NCBI RefSeq assembly: GCF_024362695.1
Contig: NC_065424.1
Location: 3,074,786-3,138,785 of the forward strand
Reading direction: 5' to 3'
Source of the DNA: Pectinophora gossypiella
Lineage: Eukaryota > Arthropoda > Insecta > Lepidoptera > Gelechiidae
DNA: 64,000 bases
Shown: piece by piece, positions 54,220-64,000 of the stretch
How the letters are laid out: each line of letters starts with the position of its first letter
Numbering within the stretch: the first letter of the stretch is position 1
Program-made: the position numbers and the translations under genes
The notes under the pieces: model-generated
Database searches by the model: none
What the model was told of the DNA's origin: nothing
What the model saw: the letters and a program-made list of their open reading frames with translations, nothing else

Positions 54220-56166
54220 TTGACGAAAACAAAAATAATTTTAAAAGTGGGCAGAACAATAAAAACTTTCGTTCGAAGCGAAAGTTCTGACTCGAATGTA
54301 CGTATTGCGGGTCGTCTGGCATACTATGTCCGTATGTGGGAAAATCTTGGGGCCCCAAAATCTATTATAAAAATAATACAAGGTTACAGGATACCGTTCA
54401 AGCAGGTTCCTCCACTTTGTGTTCCCGCAACCCTAACCCACAGGTGCCAGACGCGAGACTCCCCTCAAATGAGAGACGCAATAACCACGCTATTACAAAC
54501 AGGGGTTTTGGAAACCGTACGCCTCTCCCCGAGTTTCATTTCTCCGATTTTCTTGACAACCAAAAGCGACGGAAGTATGCGGCCTATTTTCAATCTTCGT
54601 CTATTAAACGAACACGTCATCGTAAACAAATTTCACCTCATAAACATGTAGAGAATCCCCAGTTTCCTGCAGCCTTACGATTACCTGGTAAAAATAGACC
54701 TTTCCAATGCTTATTTTCACGTGCCCATTGCTCAAACCCACAGAAGGTTTCTGCGAATAATATTTGCACAAAGATTACTGCAAGTAACTTGCCTACCATT
54801 CGGGCTCGCAACAGCGCCACGTGTGTTTGCTATGCTGAGCAATTGGGTCGCAGAGATCCTGAGAAAGCAAGGTATTCGAATAGTCACGTATTTGGACGAC
54901 TTTCTGCTTGCCAATCAATGCAGAGACATGCTATTACATCAAGTTCAGTACACAGTAAACTTGCTACAAACGCTGGGTTGGCTGCTAAATTTCAAAAAGT
55001 CGATCTTAACACCTCAAAAAGCATTGGAATTCCTAGGAATTTGTTGGGACCCGTGGCTGGGCCTAAAATGGCTTCCTTTAAAAAAGCAGCAATCTATACA
55101 GTCAAAAATCCAACCAATATTGTCCAAAAGAACTGCCCGGTTATTGGAGATACAAAGTCTGGTCGGTCTCGTCAACTTCGCCAGTTTTGTCATTCCTCGC
55201 GGTCGCCTGAATCACAGAGAACTTCTTCGGTTTGGCAATTTCCTCCTAAAAACCAATTCTTGCCGCCGATTCAAAGTCCCAGACAATGTCGTTCTCGAGT
55301 TGATATGGTGGATAAAGAACTGCAATGTTCGCTCTCTATTACATCAACCACCAGTGACCCACTTTATGTCAACCGATGCGTCGGGAATAGGTTGGGGAGC
55401 CCAAGTCGACGATCGGAAACTCTCTGGCCCGTGGTCTCTTCTGCAACTGGATCTGCACTCCAATATGAAGGAGATGTTGGCTGTACTGTTTGCGTTAAAA
55501 CAGCAATGCAATTACCTGGCGAACACGTCCATAATGCTCCAGAGCGACAGCAAGACCGTGGTATCTTACCTGAGGAGAGAGGGAGGATCCAAATCTCGCA
55601 ATCTGATGTATCTAACACGGAAAGTATTCTCGATTCTCGACCAATACCAGATAAATCTAGTCGCTCATTATCTGCCGGGGAAAATGAACTGCGAAGCGGA
55701 CCGCTTATCTCGGTTTCGGCCGCCTCCCGAGTGGCATCTTTTGCCAGTCATAACCAACATAATTTTCAAGAAATGGGGCATCCCGCATATAGATTTGATG
55801 GCGTCCAGGACTGCACATGTAGTGCCTCGGTACGCGAGTCTGGATCGAAGGGATGCGAATGCGGAGTTTCACGACTCGTTCAGCCAACAATGGGACTACG
55901 ACCTTGCGTGGGTGTTTCCGCCGCCCTTTCTTATCCCGAGAGTGTTATGCCACCTAAACACAGCGAAGGGTGTGTATCTATTAATAGTCCCCATGTGGGA
56001 GAAGGTGTTCTGGAAGCCCGATCTCAAAAATCGGGCCACAGCTCCCCCGTTCACAATACGACGCCTTCACCAAGTCCTTGTGGACACATCGACCGGTCTG
56101 CCACCGCCGAAGGTCTTCGAGATGAGCCTACAAGTCTGGAGATGTGGGGGTGGTCGTCAAAGTTGA
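54220..56166 (+). pseudogene. DIRS ORF2, reverse transcriptase / RNase H, with one in-frame TAG
   Basis: One frame of 649 codons interrupted at codon 144 by TAG (54649-54651). RT motifs in order: SPIFLTTKSDGSMRPIFNLR, VKIDLSNAYFHVPIAQ, LPFGLATAPRVFAML, the catalytic YLDD (54889-54900) and LNFKKSILTPQKALEFLGI. RNase H follows with its four acids: FMSTDASGIGWGAQ, MKEMLAVLFAL, MLQSDSKTVV and CEADRLSR. The tail (WVFPPPFLIPRVLCHL, then PMWEKVFW) resembles the methyltransferase-like module after RNase H in DIRS1 elements. The frame starts at a TTG and the first ATG is at 54334, so the true start is uncertain. The nonsense codon lies upstream of the YLDD, so this copy should not make a full RT unless the stop is read through. 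Confidence 0.88.
54649..54651 (+). other. In-frame TAG stop in the DIRS RT frame
   Basis: It follows HLINM and precedes RIPSFLQPYDYLVKIDL in the same frame. Both sides are conserved RT sequence, so the stop interrupts rather than ends the ORF. Confidence 0.85.
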
Positions 56167-57146
56167 CTGATTGGACGCCCGAACAAAAACAGCTGTTAAA
56201 ATCAGGTTGGCGTAGTTCTTCTATCAGAACATATAAAAATGCTTGGTGTAAATGGTTAGATTGGTGTAAACATAATAATATCAGCACCCCATATGATGCG
56301 AATGGTCCTCAACTAGCCAGATTTTTGTCAGATTTGTTCCTTGTTTACAAATTATCGTACAGTACTATTTTAGTATACAAATCAGCTATTTCAACGCTTT
56401 GTAATCCTGACCATTCTGAACGTTTGAGTTCTCATATTCTAGTCAAGAAAATGCTCGCATCTATAGCTAACCAAAAACCTAAATTAAACTTAAAACCCCC
56501 AATATGGGATGTTAACGATCTTTCTGCTTGGCTTCTAAACAATGAGACTGATTGCAACAATTTATATCAGTGCTCAAAGCGAACAGCTACATTGTTAATG
56601 CTTTGCTCTGGGCGTCGTGTCCATGATTTAACTCTGTTAGCTGTGGATGACAGTCACTGTTCTATTTCAGAAAACTTCGTCGTATTTTGGCCCAAATTTG
56701 GATCGAAGACAGATAAATCGGATGTACGACAATCTGGCTGGCGCCTAACTAGCAACCACGACCAACGATCCATTGATCCTGTGTATTGGGTGAAGCAACT
56801 TATACAATTGTCATCGTCAAGAAGAGCTCAAGCTAACACGAATAGCCTTTTCGTCACTGCGTGCGGCGAACCTAAGTCTGCTTCACGTTCAGTGATTGCT
56901 GGCTGGATTAGACGGGTCCTACAAGAAGCGGGCATAAAAGCAAGCGCTGGAAGTATTAGACCTGCCGTTGCGTCTAAAAATTGGGTGTCTAATTGCCCAA
57001 TAGATGATATCCTTGCTCAAGGAAATTGGCGCTCTCAAGATACGTTTAAAAAATATTACTGTCGAGAAATTAAATCTACGAATCACCAAACAAATGTGGT
57101 AACTGCTAGGTTTTCACCCATAGCAAATAAAAATAGAGTAAATTAG
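56142..57146 (+). CDS. DIRS ORF3, tyrosine recombinase
   Basis: The recombinase region runs from about MWGWSSKLTDW (in-frame ATG 56142, 334 aa) to TAG 57144-57146, and its frame is intact. The N-terminal SAM-like part has LLKSGWRSSSIRTYKNAWCK followed by WLDWCKHNN. The catalytic part shows box I Arg (LMLCSGRRVHDLTLL), box II (GSIRPAVASKNWV), a Trp in GNWRSQDTF and the nucleophile Tyr in FKKYYCRE. These match DIRS-type recombinases. The same frame is open upstream to 54336 inside the RT ORF, so translation may begin earlier or by a frameshift. It begins essentially where the RT/RNase H frame ends (stop 56164-56166). Confidence 0.85.
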   Translation: MWGWSSKLTDWTPEQKQLLKSGWRSSSIRTYKNAWCKWLDWCKHNNISTPYDANGPQLARFLSDLFLVYKLSYSTILVYKSAISTLCNPDHSERLSSHILVKKMLASIANQKPKLNLKPPIWDVNDLSAWLLNNETDCNNLYQCSKRTATLLMLCSGRRVHDLTLLAVDDSHCSISENFVVFWPKFGSKTDKSDVRQSGWRLTSNHDQRSIDPVYWVKQLIQLSSSRRAQANTNSLFVTACGEPKSASRSVIAGWIRRVLQEAGIKASAGSIRPAVASKNWVSNCPIDDILAQGNWRSQDTFKKYYCREIKSTNHQTNVVTARFSPIANKNRVN

Positions 57147-57518
57147 ATAATACCTTTATTTATCTACCCTATAGGTGATTTTATAATTAAGTGATCACTT
57201 TATATCATTTGTGTGTTTCCTTTTGTTTCTAGCATATTATATAAATTGTTAACTTGCTAAGAATATTGATGAATAGTTTGAAATAAAAATTTAATTATCT
57301 TTTGTAGATTACTTTATTTTACTTATAATTTGTACCTACTTACCTGTAATCTTCCATACCTACATTACATATTAAATTAATAAAATTAAAAGGTTTTCTA
57401 TTAAGCATTTCTCCTTTTACATTTTCTACTTGCATTACATTTTTAGATCTCGTTCTATTCTCATACAGACTCATATACATAATTCATACTTAACTATCCA
57501 CCAGGCGATAACAAACAG

Positions 57519-57602
57519 CTCTCATTATTTTAGGCTTCGAATGACGGTACAGTGAGTTAATAACAGCGTTTTACCTTACAATAAAACGCTTATTAAACGT
57601 TC
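57519..57602 (+). repeat. DIRS internal complementary region
   Basis: 57519-57562 (ctctcattattttaggcttc, then gaatgacggtacagtgagtt) is the reverse complement of the left end 52534-52578. 57562-57596 (cagcgttttaccttacaata, then aaacgcttattaa) is the reverse complement of the right extension 57863-57897. The two parts overlap at taataa. This is the template for joining the two ends in the circular intermediate. The last few bases diverge from the right extension. Confidence 0.9.
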
Positions 57603-57656
57603 ATTCGAAGCCTATTTTCATCTCTGCCTGGTTTAATTTGTTTTATTATTATTTAG

Positions 57657-57848
57657 CAATGATTCAAAAAGCGATCTGAGCCGCTCAAGCACAGATGCGC
57701 CCCCTGGTGGCTAGTTTTAGAAGGTAACAACAGCCAATGGAAATAAAGATCAGGCTGTTGTCATAGGAATTGGAACACGTTTAGACACTGTTTCCGCCAC
57801 AACATCGAAAAATCGAGTTGCCTCTCTCATTATTTTAGGCTTCGAATG
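57657..57848 (-). repeat. DIRS right inverted terminal repeat (192 bp)
   Basis: Reverse complement of 52554-52745 with no mismatch seen by eye. It is followed by a 49-base extension (57849-57897) that itself contains a small hairpin (aagcgtttta / taaaacgct). Confidence 0.93.
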
Positions 57849-57923
57849 AGGTAAGTAGTTAATAAGCGTTTTATTGTAAGGTAAAACGCTGTTATTAGCT
57901 ATGGTCACCTGGATATCCGGTTA

Positions 57924-58033
57924 CTTCATCATCATCACCTTTCATCAATCATCAAGAAAAATAAATACGTCAGATATGGCTGTATGGGCATAGTTCCCTT
58001 TGCCTTACCCTTCGGGGAAAACCAAAACAGAAA
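57924..58033 (-). mobile_element. Short retroposon insertion flanked by 28-bp direct repeats
   Basis: 110 bp inserted between identical 28-bp copies of a sequence starting tagctatggtcacctggata (57896-57923 and 58034-58061). On the minus strand the insert ends in gatgatgatga, a typical retroposon tail. It contains the gaactatgcccatacagcca block shared with 18300-18375 and 58449-58573. The duplication is long but consistent with a target-site duplication. It abuts the DIRS right end. Confidence 0.8.
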
Positions 58034-58448
58034 TAGCTATGGTCACCTGGATATCCGGTTATGAGACCCTTCCAAGATCCTTCGTTGGCGACCATAGACA
58101 TATAATTTCCTATCTCTATGTTGGCGACATATGCGATTTGCAAAAAGACAAAAAGAAAATAGGATATAATTTAGTTTTGCGGTATTATTAGATATTGACT
58201 TCCGGTGTCTCGTTTTGGCGGGAACTTGAACGACATGGTTGCTTTCTTCATTGAATAATCTACGTAATTATTAATATGAAGAGGTTTTTTGTGGTTAATG
58301 ATCGCATAAAGTTACATGGAAAACATTCGCGATAGTGTTATTATATCGGAATATTCAATAAACAAAGTGTACCTATCTATTTTCGCTTCGCGCCAAGAAG
58401 CGACTTCAAAATATATGCAGACTTTTGAGTTAATTCGTTTGGGGTTCG

Positions 58449-58573
58449 GTTTCATCTTTCATTGTCATCACCTTTCATCATTTCATTAATCATCATTTAA
58501 AAAATACGTAAGATTTGGCTGTACAGGCATAGTTCCCTTAGCGTTACCCTTCGGAGAAAACCAAATAAAAAAA
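58449..58573 (-). mobile_element. Second copy of the short gatgat-tailed retroposon
   Basis: Same body (gatttggctgtacaggcata, then gttcccttagcgttaccctt) as 57924-58033 with more mismatches. No clear duplication was identified. Confidence 0.6.
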
Positions 58574-58588
58574 AATACTTCCGGTGTT

Positions 58589-58940
58589 AACAGCCTCCGT
58601 GGTCTAGTGGTTAGAGCGTTAGGCTCACGATCTGGAGGTCCGGGTTCCGATGGATTCCGGATTCCGGGGCCCGGTGGGGATATTGTCGAAATCACTTTGT
58701 GATCCTTTGTTTGGTAAGGACTTTTCAGGCTTAAACCCGATTGTCCGAAAAAGTAAGATGACTCCGTGCCTCGGAGAGCACGTTAAGCCGTTGGTCCTGC
58801 CTATTAGCCGTAAAAACACCTCCACCAACCCACATAGGAGCAGTGTGGTGGAGTATGCTCCATACCCCCTCCGGTTGATTGAGGGGAGGCTTGTGCCCAG
58901 CAGTGGGACGTATATAGGCTGTTGATGTATGTATGTATGT
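58589..58940 (+). mobile_element. Full-length tRNA-derived SINE (second family) with target-site duplication
   Basis: The head gcctccgtggtctagtggtt leads to a B box region disrupted by a small insertion (gggttccgatggattccgg). The body has gaaatcactttgtgatcctt and cacgttaagccgttggtcct, then a distinct 3' half: ggagcagtgtggtggagtat and cccagcagtgggacgtatat. It ends in a (tatg)n tail. An identical 12-bp duplication, acttccggtgtt, flanks it at 58577-58588 and 58941-58952. Confidence 0.88.
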
Positions 58941-59489
58941 ACTTCCGGTGTTCCAAGACCCACTCGACCAAAACCAAATCCATATAGGGAGGTGCACCTT
59001 TACTATACATATGACCTTTATCCCTATCAGAGTAGGTAGAGTCACTGAAATCAATCTAAGTATGGTTCCCGTCATACCCGTCTTTACTTATTAGCTTATA
59101 GTGTACCTATCGATATGATAAAGATCCTCAATTAAAAATATAAATATCAAAGTAAACACGGAAAAAATACATACAGAAATTGGAATACGAGGAAAATTAC
59201 TGGACTAGATTGGTGAGCTTTCTGCTTTCTGAGAATTGGCGTGGTGTCGAAACAGACCGTTCCTTAGAGGAGTGCCAGGCCAAGGGGCTCAATCCTGGGT
59301 CTTGTATGGCATATCATTTACGCCTTCGATCTACCACGCTGGCTACGTGAGCATCTGGATCTCATCTGGATATTATGACGCATAGACAAGCTTGCTAGAC
59401 TTTTAAAGTACGCGCCGCGAAAGAAGTCCTATGACGGCGGTGCTGGCGTCGCAGTATCCGCTTAAAATGAGCGACTTTCTAGGCTACGT

Positions 59490-60200
59490 TCCACAAAAAA
59501 AAAAAATAGATGGCACTGTTAATAGATGCCTTTGTTTAACCTTCTAATTTCATGAACAACAGCCATAACATAATATATGAATCTTTTGTCTTTGTTTTTG
59601 GGTACTTATAAATGATGACCCTTGTTATTACACCCAGGCACAACATATCTTCCATCCACTATTATTCTGATCAAACTAAAGAGAAGTACGTAATGTAGGT
59701 ACCATATTTGATCCAAATCTCAACCTTTTTTTTTGATGTGCTTATTGTAGATTTGCCGTAGACGGCATTAACTACATGGCCGGAAAAAAAACAAATAGGG
59801 AATTACCGTCCCTAAGCGGGATGTATTCGGAAGCCGCAACTACCGTGGGATTTGGGTGGTGCGGAGCAGAAACGAAAAACCGTTTTGAAGCTAATTTGAG
59901 CCATTGGGCAATGGTTGGCAGACCTAGGTCAATGTGCAGATTTTCATTGCGAAGGAACCACGGAGCTCCCGTGGCTTTCCGCATGAAACAATTTTGTATT
60001 AACCAAATATCAAGCAACAATTATTTTTATGTATGCCGCTGCCATTACATTGTACTTTAGAATAGTAATATTCTAAAATATATAATATATAAATAGTTCT
60101 ATATACTTGAGTAATGAGAAAATAGGTAATTATCACGTTAAATCTGTACAACGCCATCTATATTGTTTTTGGGGTATTCGGAAAGTCCCTCATTATTATG
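59490..60200. mobile_element. MITE-related composite with atagatggc ends
   Basis: It starts aaaaaatagatggcactgtt and ends cgccatctatattgtttttg followed by gggtattcggaaagtccctc. Its internal modules match 36330-36715 in inverted order, with a ~350-bp insert that includes a ttattgtagatttgccgtag module. The ORFs inside (59772-60060) have no domain. Confidence 0.5.
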
Positions 60201-60226
60201 ACTTGTCATTTAGTTCCATGTAATAG

Positions 60227-60487
60227 GCTAGTTTCCAACTAGTCAAATCAGTTACTTTTTACTAAACGTCAAAACACGAAATTACTATAGAATTTGTTTG
60301 AAAAAGCACATTGTGACGTCATAGAAAAACGTGATAAATTGTCCGTCTTATTATTACGTTTTTCTTGTTTAAAATTCAAACATGAGTAAAATTGAAAAAA
60401 GAAAACGTTTTTCGTTACTTTTAGATGTGTCTTTATTTAGTAATCAGAATTTAATAATTTATCTTGAACCTAGTACACGACCCAATT
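60227..60487 (+). repeat. Dispersed ~250-bp repeat, gtttccaactagtcaaatca family
   Basis: Third copy of the 25671 family. It has the same start and the same end (ctagtacacgacccaatt). Confidence 0.75.
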
Positions 60488-60542
60488 CCGCGGGACTTTC
60501 TTGGCGCGTAGTTTACTCTTTAGAGTAAATAATAAGCAGGAG

Positions 60543-60694
60543 GTTTAAAAAGGCCACATCGAAGCAATTCGTCTAAAAAAGCAATATAATGCTATTTGAC
60601 ATTGGTTTGCATTGCTCACTTACTTTTACATGCGCAAATGTCAAATTGCAATATTGCTTTTCTAGATGAATTGCTTCGATGTGGCCTTTTTAAC
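60543..60694. mobile_element. Fold-back MITE
   Basis: The left arm aaaaaggccacatcgaagca, then attcgtctaaaaaagcaata, and the right arm tattgcttttctagatgaat, then tgcttcgatgtggccttttt, are complementary over about 45 bases with a ~60-base loop. No coding sequence. Confidence 0.75.
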
Positions 60695-63600
60695 CACCCA
60701 GGTATTGATTTTTTTTTTATTATAAAGGTCGGGAAAGAGTTCACGGGGTTTTCAGGCTTCCAAGTATAAGGGACGAATGAGAAAAACAAGTACAAATATA
60801 AACATTTTATAACAAATATCGTCATGTTCAACACATAGTGCCAGGCATTGGGAGCAACTTACAATACTTCAACTTACATAAATTATATTTTGTATAAACA
60901 AATCATCTAACACAAATACTTAATAAATATGTTATTTGAAATATCTATGTATCAGCACTTAATTAAAAATAAACTAAAGTAAAAAAAAAACTGACGGAAG
61001 TTTGCACCGAATATTTTTTTTAGTAAGTACATTGTATTAAAATAAGTAATTATTTCTGAAATTGTTACGTGTGCTTCCTGTTACACTTACTGTTACATAG
61101 ACATTTTAATTATTTAAATCTACTAATTTGGTGTCTGATTTGGCAAATTATGACAAACTTTTGTTTAACTTGCGCAAATAAGTAAGTAAGTAAATCGGTT
61201 AAAAATGTGAATCGTTTTATAACTTTCAACTTCAATAACAAAATAGGTACTTTAATAATAGTTACTGACGTATGGTATTTGTATTAGCCAATTTCATTAG
61301 TTCGGACATTAAAAACTGCATGTTTTTAAAAGCTTTATACCTATTTAGAAGGTAATTACATACGTAAATGTAATTACTAAAGTGTAATAAAACTGAACTT
61401 TATACTTTTATTGGTATACTTAAAAGAGACTGCTCAAAACTTTTTGACAGAATATTATTTATCAAACATTGTTTTAAATTGCTCACATTTGATCTTTTTA
61501 AACTAGGTCTGCCCTTCTTTCTCGGTTTTGTGTAAAGTTCGTACCAAAAAAGGAGTCCCGCGGCCATGGCGCTAGTATCGCAGTGTCTGCTTATAATTAT
61601 TATGACTTGTCAATTAGTAGGTAATATTAAAATCCGCGGGACTTCTTTCATAGTGCGTACTCCACCAACAACAATCATTTTTTTTTTTGGTATGTTGTTC
61701 TATTCAGACATAAAGTTTTGACAAGAATTATACTCGTAAAATACATTTTTAAAATACTTTTAAATAGACATCTTGGCGTTTTGTGCATTTTATACATTTG
61801 TTTCAACCGTAGGTAACTCACGTTAAAGCTAACTAGGTATTCGTCACAACACAGAATATAGAATATCCATTCATACTTCATATAGGGTTAACAAAATGCC
61901 CATAGAGGTTGTTTAAAGAAGATTGTGTTCCAAGTTGATGTAAGGTATCATGTGGTTCTGTCTACCCTAGAAGAAATCTATGTTCCTGGCATGTATAAAC
62001 AAATAAAACCTGAAGGTAAAAGGAGTGAAGGCTAAAACGTGTGATAATATCCGAATAATTCTAAATTGTACATTAAAATGTTATAACAGTACTTTTATGA
62101 AAGGCTAGCTCGCCGGTTTATTTAAAAGTGTGTGGTAATAATAAATGTTCAGGACCTCCGCGATACAGGGTCTCCCTAGTGCGGGGTCCGCCAGTAATGT
62201 TGTTTAAGTTTTTTGATAAATAAACATTATTCTATTCTATTCTTTTTTATGAAATAATACAGCAAATATATCCTACAGGATATACAGGAACATTTGGGTG
62301 TACATTACGTTCCAAATGGTGTGTTATAGAAGCAAATTACATAAGTAGTTCTATTGTGGCAGACATTTTTTGTCGGTCCGCAAAAGTCCTACGTTTGCGC
62401 AGCGGCAACCCACAAATCTAGGTAATGTGATTATGAACAGAAAAACTGATGCCTTTGATGAATGTACTAAACAACCAGATATAGAACATCTTGTTACACC
62501 TCACAAACAAGTTTTATAATCCACTTATATAATACTGTTACCCAATATTTAAAATATATTCGATCGTTAAAAAACATCACATTTGTTTTATAACTAATAC
62601 TACAGCACTATTTATCGATTTTATCTATAAAATAACACTTAAGGGGTTGCTATGCGAGATGGCACACAAAATAGACAGACATCGCTTATAAAATTATATT
62701 AACATTTAACAATTAAATTACTTAAATAGGATTTTTTGAGTCGTATTCCTAGCCTCGATTAAGTAAGTAAGATAAACAAGTAAGTACTTACTTACCTAGT
62801 TAGAAAAAAGAAAATGGAGCCGTTTGCGTTAAAATCCTTATTTTCAAGGTTCCGTATTTTCCGTAATATAATTAAAGGACTTGCGTTTGCATTTTATTAA
62901 TCTGGCTTGTTTGTTAATTAACCTACACGGAATCACATACATTTCGTCCTTTTCTTTAAAACAACATGATATCAGGCAGGAATACGAGCCAAAGAGGATT
63001 TCCACAAAAATGTTCGTGCATCTAAGTACTTTCATATATTTTCCACACTTTTAAGCAGACATTTATACATTTTAAAGCTAAATATAACACCGATTTTAAG
63101 ATTTAGTGCAAGAATTAGACGAGGGATAATAGGAAGTAGGAAAATATGTATGAATTTTCTATAAAGTCTAATTTTCTATAGGTACCTAATGGTGTCGAGG
63201 AAAGGCATTTTGGTTTTGAAATTTCTTTGATAATTTGATAGTTCAATTACGGGTAAGTACCTGTATGGTACAGGAGTCATGTTACCTTAAAATTGCATTA
63301 TAATTGTAATTTTGTTTCAAAAAATATATATTTTTGGATATTTATTTTCTGATAAGATTTTTCTTCTTTGATTTTCTGTCGAAAATAAATTATAATGAAT
63401 TATGGAAAGATATGTAGAGATTGTCTACTTTGATATAGAGCTCTAATCTACTATAGATTCTACAAGAGTCTTCTACCTATGAAAGTATGTGACACTGCAG
63501 TTTCTGATAGAATATTTTAGTTTTTTTAAATTCGATAATAATTTACGTACTTAATAGAAATAAATCGTATTTATCGCAGTTAGAACCAGTGGATAATAGA

Positions 63601-64000
63601 AGAAAAAAGTGAAACGAACGTTATGAATCCGAAAAAAGTAAAATACAACGTCTAATTGCTGAGAGACGAAAGCGTCGAAAGCTGTTAATTTATTTGTTAA
63701 TGTATTTGTTTGTTTTTGTCATTTACGTGTTGGCTCAAAATATTATGAAGAAGATATTTATAGCGTAAAAGAGAATAGCAAAGAACAGTAGTAGGAGTCG
63801 AGTCAGTTTATAATGACTCAAAATGTTGAATAAATATTCAATCAGAAACTGTGTCATATTGAATCGCTACTATTAAAAATATTTTGGCATTTGATTTGGC
63901 TTAGATAGACTTTAAGAAGTTGATTTAGAAGAATTTTCACTACTGCATTAGCCGAAGATTATAATAAATGTTCAACCGATTAAGAGGTTTTCCATACTTT
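60695..64000. other. Gene-free AT-rich stretch
   Basis: No supported ORF, splice structure or RNA gene. It holds a repeat with gtcccgcggccatggcgcta near 61506-61660, related to fragments at 59400-59465 and 60487-60510. It also holds a retroposon-like 3' end near 62150-62245 (cagggtctccctagtgcggg, then an attctattctattctt tail). The last ~1.7 kb shows nothing recognisable. Confidence 0.5.
61506..61660. repeat. Repeat with gtcccgcggccatggcgcta module
   Basis: The module gtcccgcggccatggcgcta, then gtatcgcagtgtctgctta, is followed 60 bases later by an inverted end (ccgcgggacttctttcatag). Related text occurs at 59400-59465 (gcgaaagaagtcctatgacg) and 60487-60510. It is probably a short TIR element. 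Confidence 0.5.

Larger units (their letters stand above)
52534..57897 (+). mobile_element. DIRS-type tyrosine-recombinase retrotransposon, structurally complete
   Basis: About 5.36 kb. It has inverted (not direct) terminal repeats, an internal complementary region matching both outer ends, and three ORFs in the order gag-like, RT/RNase H, tyrosine recombinase. No integrase, protease or LTRs are present. This is the DIRS1-like order, in which a circular intermediate is inserted by the recombinase without target duplication. Terminal extensions differ: about 20 bases outside the left ITR and about 49 outside the right ITR. The only obvious coding lesion is a TAG in the RT frame. It sits between FKBP12 and SINE-rich spacer. 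End coordinates are set by the match to the internal complementary region and may be off by a few bases. Confidence 0.9.

Noticed and set aside
54336..56141. A separate long protein encoded in the frame overlapping the RT/RNase H ORF
   Set aside because: The translated upstream part has no recognisable domain. RT and RNase H motifs are in the other frame, so only the recombinase part is annotated as coding.
59772..60060. 94-codon ORF as a gene
   Set aside because: It lies within a MITE-related composite, has no domain and is matched by an overlapping ORF on the other strand.
1..64000. CRISPR arrays, bacterial operons or phage genes
   Set aside because: No regularly spaced direct repeats, ribosome-binding-site-led gene clusters or phage domains. 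The sequence is clearly eukaryotic with spliced genes.

Overview
This window looks like insect nuclear DNA, most likely from a moth or butterfly (Lepidoptera). It is AT-rich with long intergenic stretches. Genes have small exons with GT-AG introns. Many tRNA-derived SINEs and fold-back MITEs are present, and TACCTACCTA/TAGGTAGG-type words are very common. No prokaryotic operons, CRISPR arrays or bona fide tRNA/rRNA genes were seen. Exon models below were assembled by hand from reading frames and splice sites, and the phases were checked to add up.

Layout. 1-13 kb: gene-poor and transposon-rich. It holds a ~4 kb element bounded by 40-bp perfect terminal inverted repeats (6628-10647) that encloses a LINE fragment with target-site duplication and a dead mariner. 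It also holds a hAT element with perfect 8-bp duplications (11593-12508). 13.08-17.37 kb: unrecognised plus-strand coding exons, probably one gene, ending in a very GC-rich part. 18.08-19.43 kb (minus): dysbindin. 20.01-31.57 kb (plus): a 13-exon HAUS5 (augmin subunit) gene. Dysbindin and HAUS5 are head-to-head across a 578-bp interval. 32.88-34.16 kb (plus): a single-exon, intact, Tc1/IS630-type transposase-derived gene whose catalytic acidic residues all appear to be replaced. 39.86-45.94 kb (plus): a large C2H2 zinc-finger protein with a long 3'UTR. 50.91-52.22 kb (minus): FKBP12 (108 aa, three exons). 52.53-57.90 kb (plus): a structurally complete DIRS-type tyrosine-recombinase retrotransposon with gag-like, RT/RNase H and tyrosine-recombinase ORFs. 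Its 192-bp inverted terminal repeats read as identical, and it carries an internal complementary region. Its RT frame has one in-frame TAG. 57.9-64 kb: SINE and MITE insertions and otherwise gene-free AT-rich DNA.

The host genes are not an operon or pathway. Dysbindin (BLOC-1, vesicle trafficking), HAUS5 (spindle microtubule branching), FKBP12 (prolyl isomerase) and a zinc-finger regulator are ordinary eukaryotic genes. The unusual content is the mobile DNA: the young DIRS element beside the FKBP12 promoter, the domesticated transposase, and several insertions whose duplications can be read directly.
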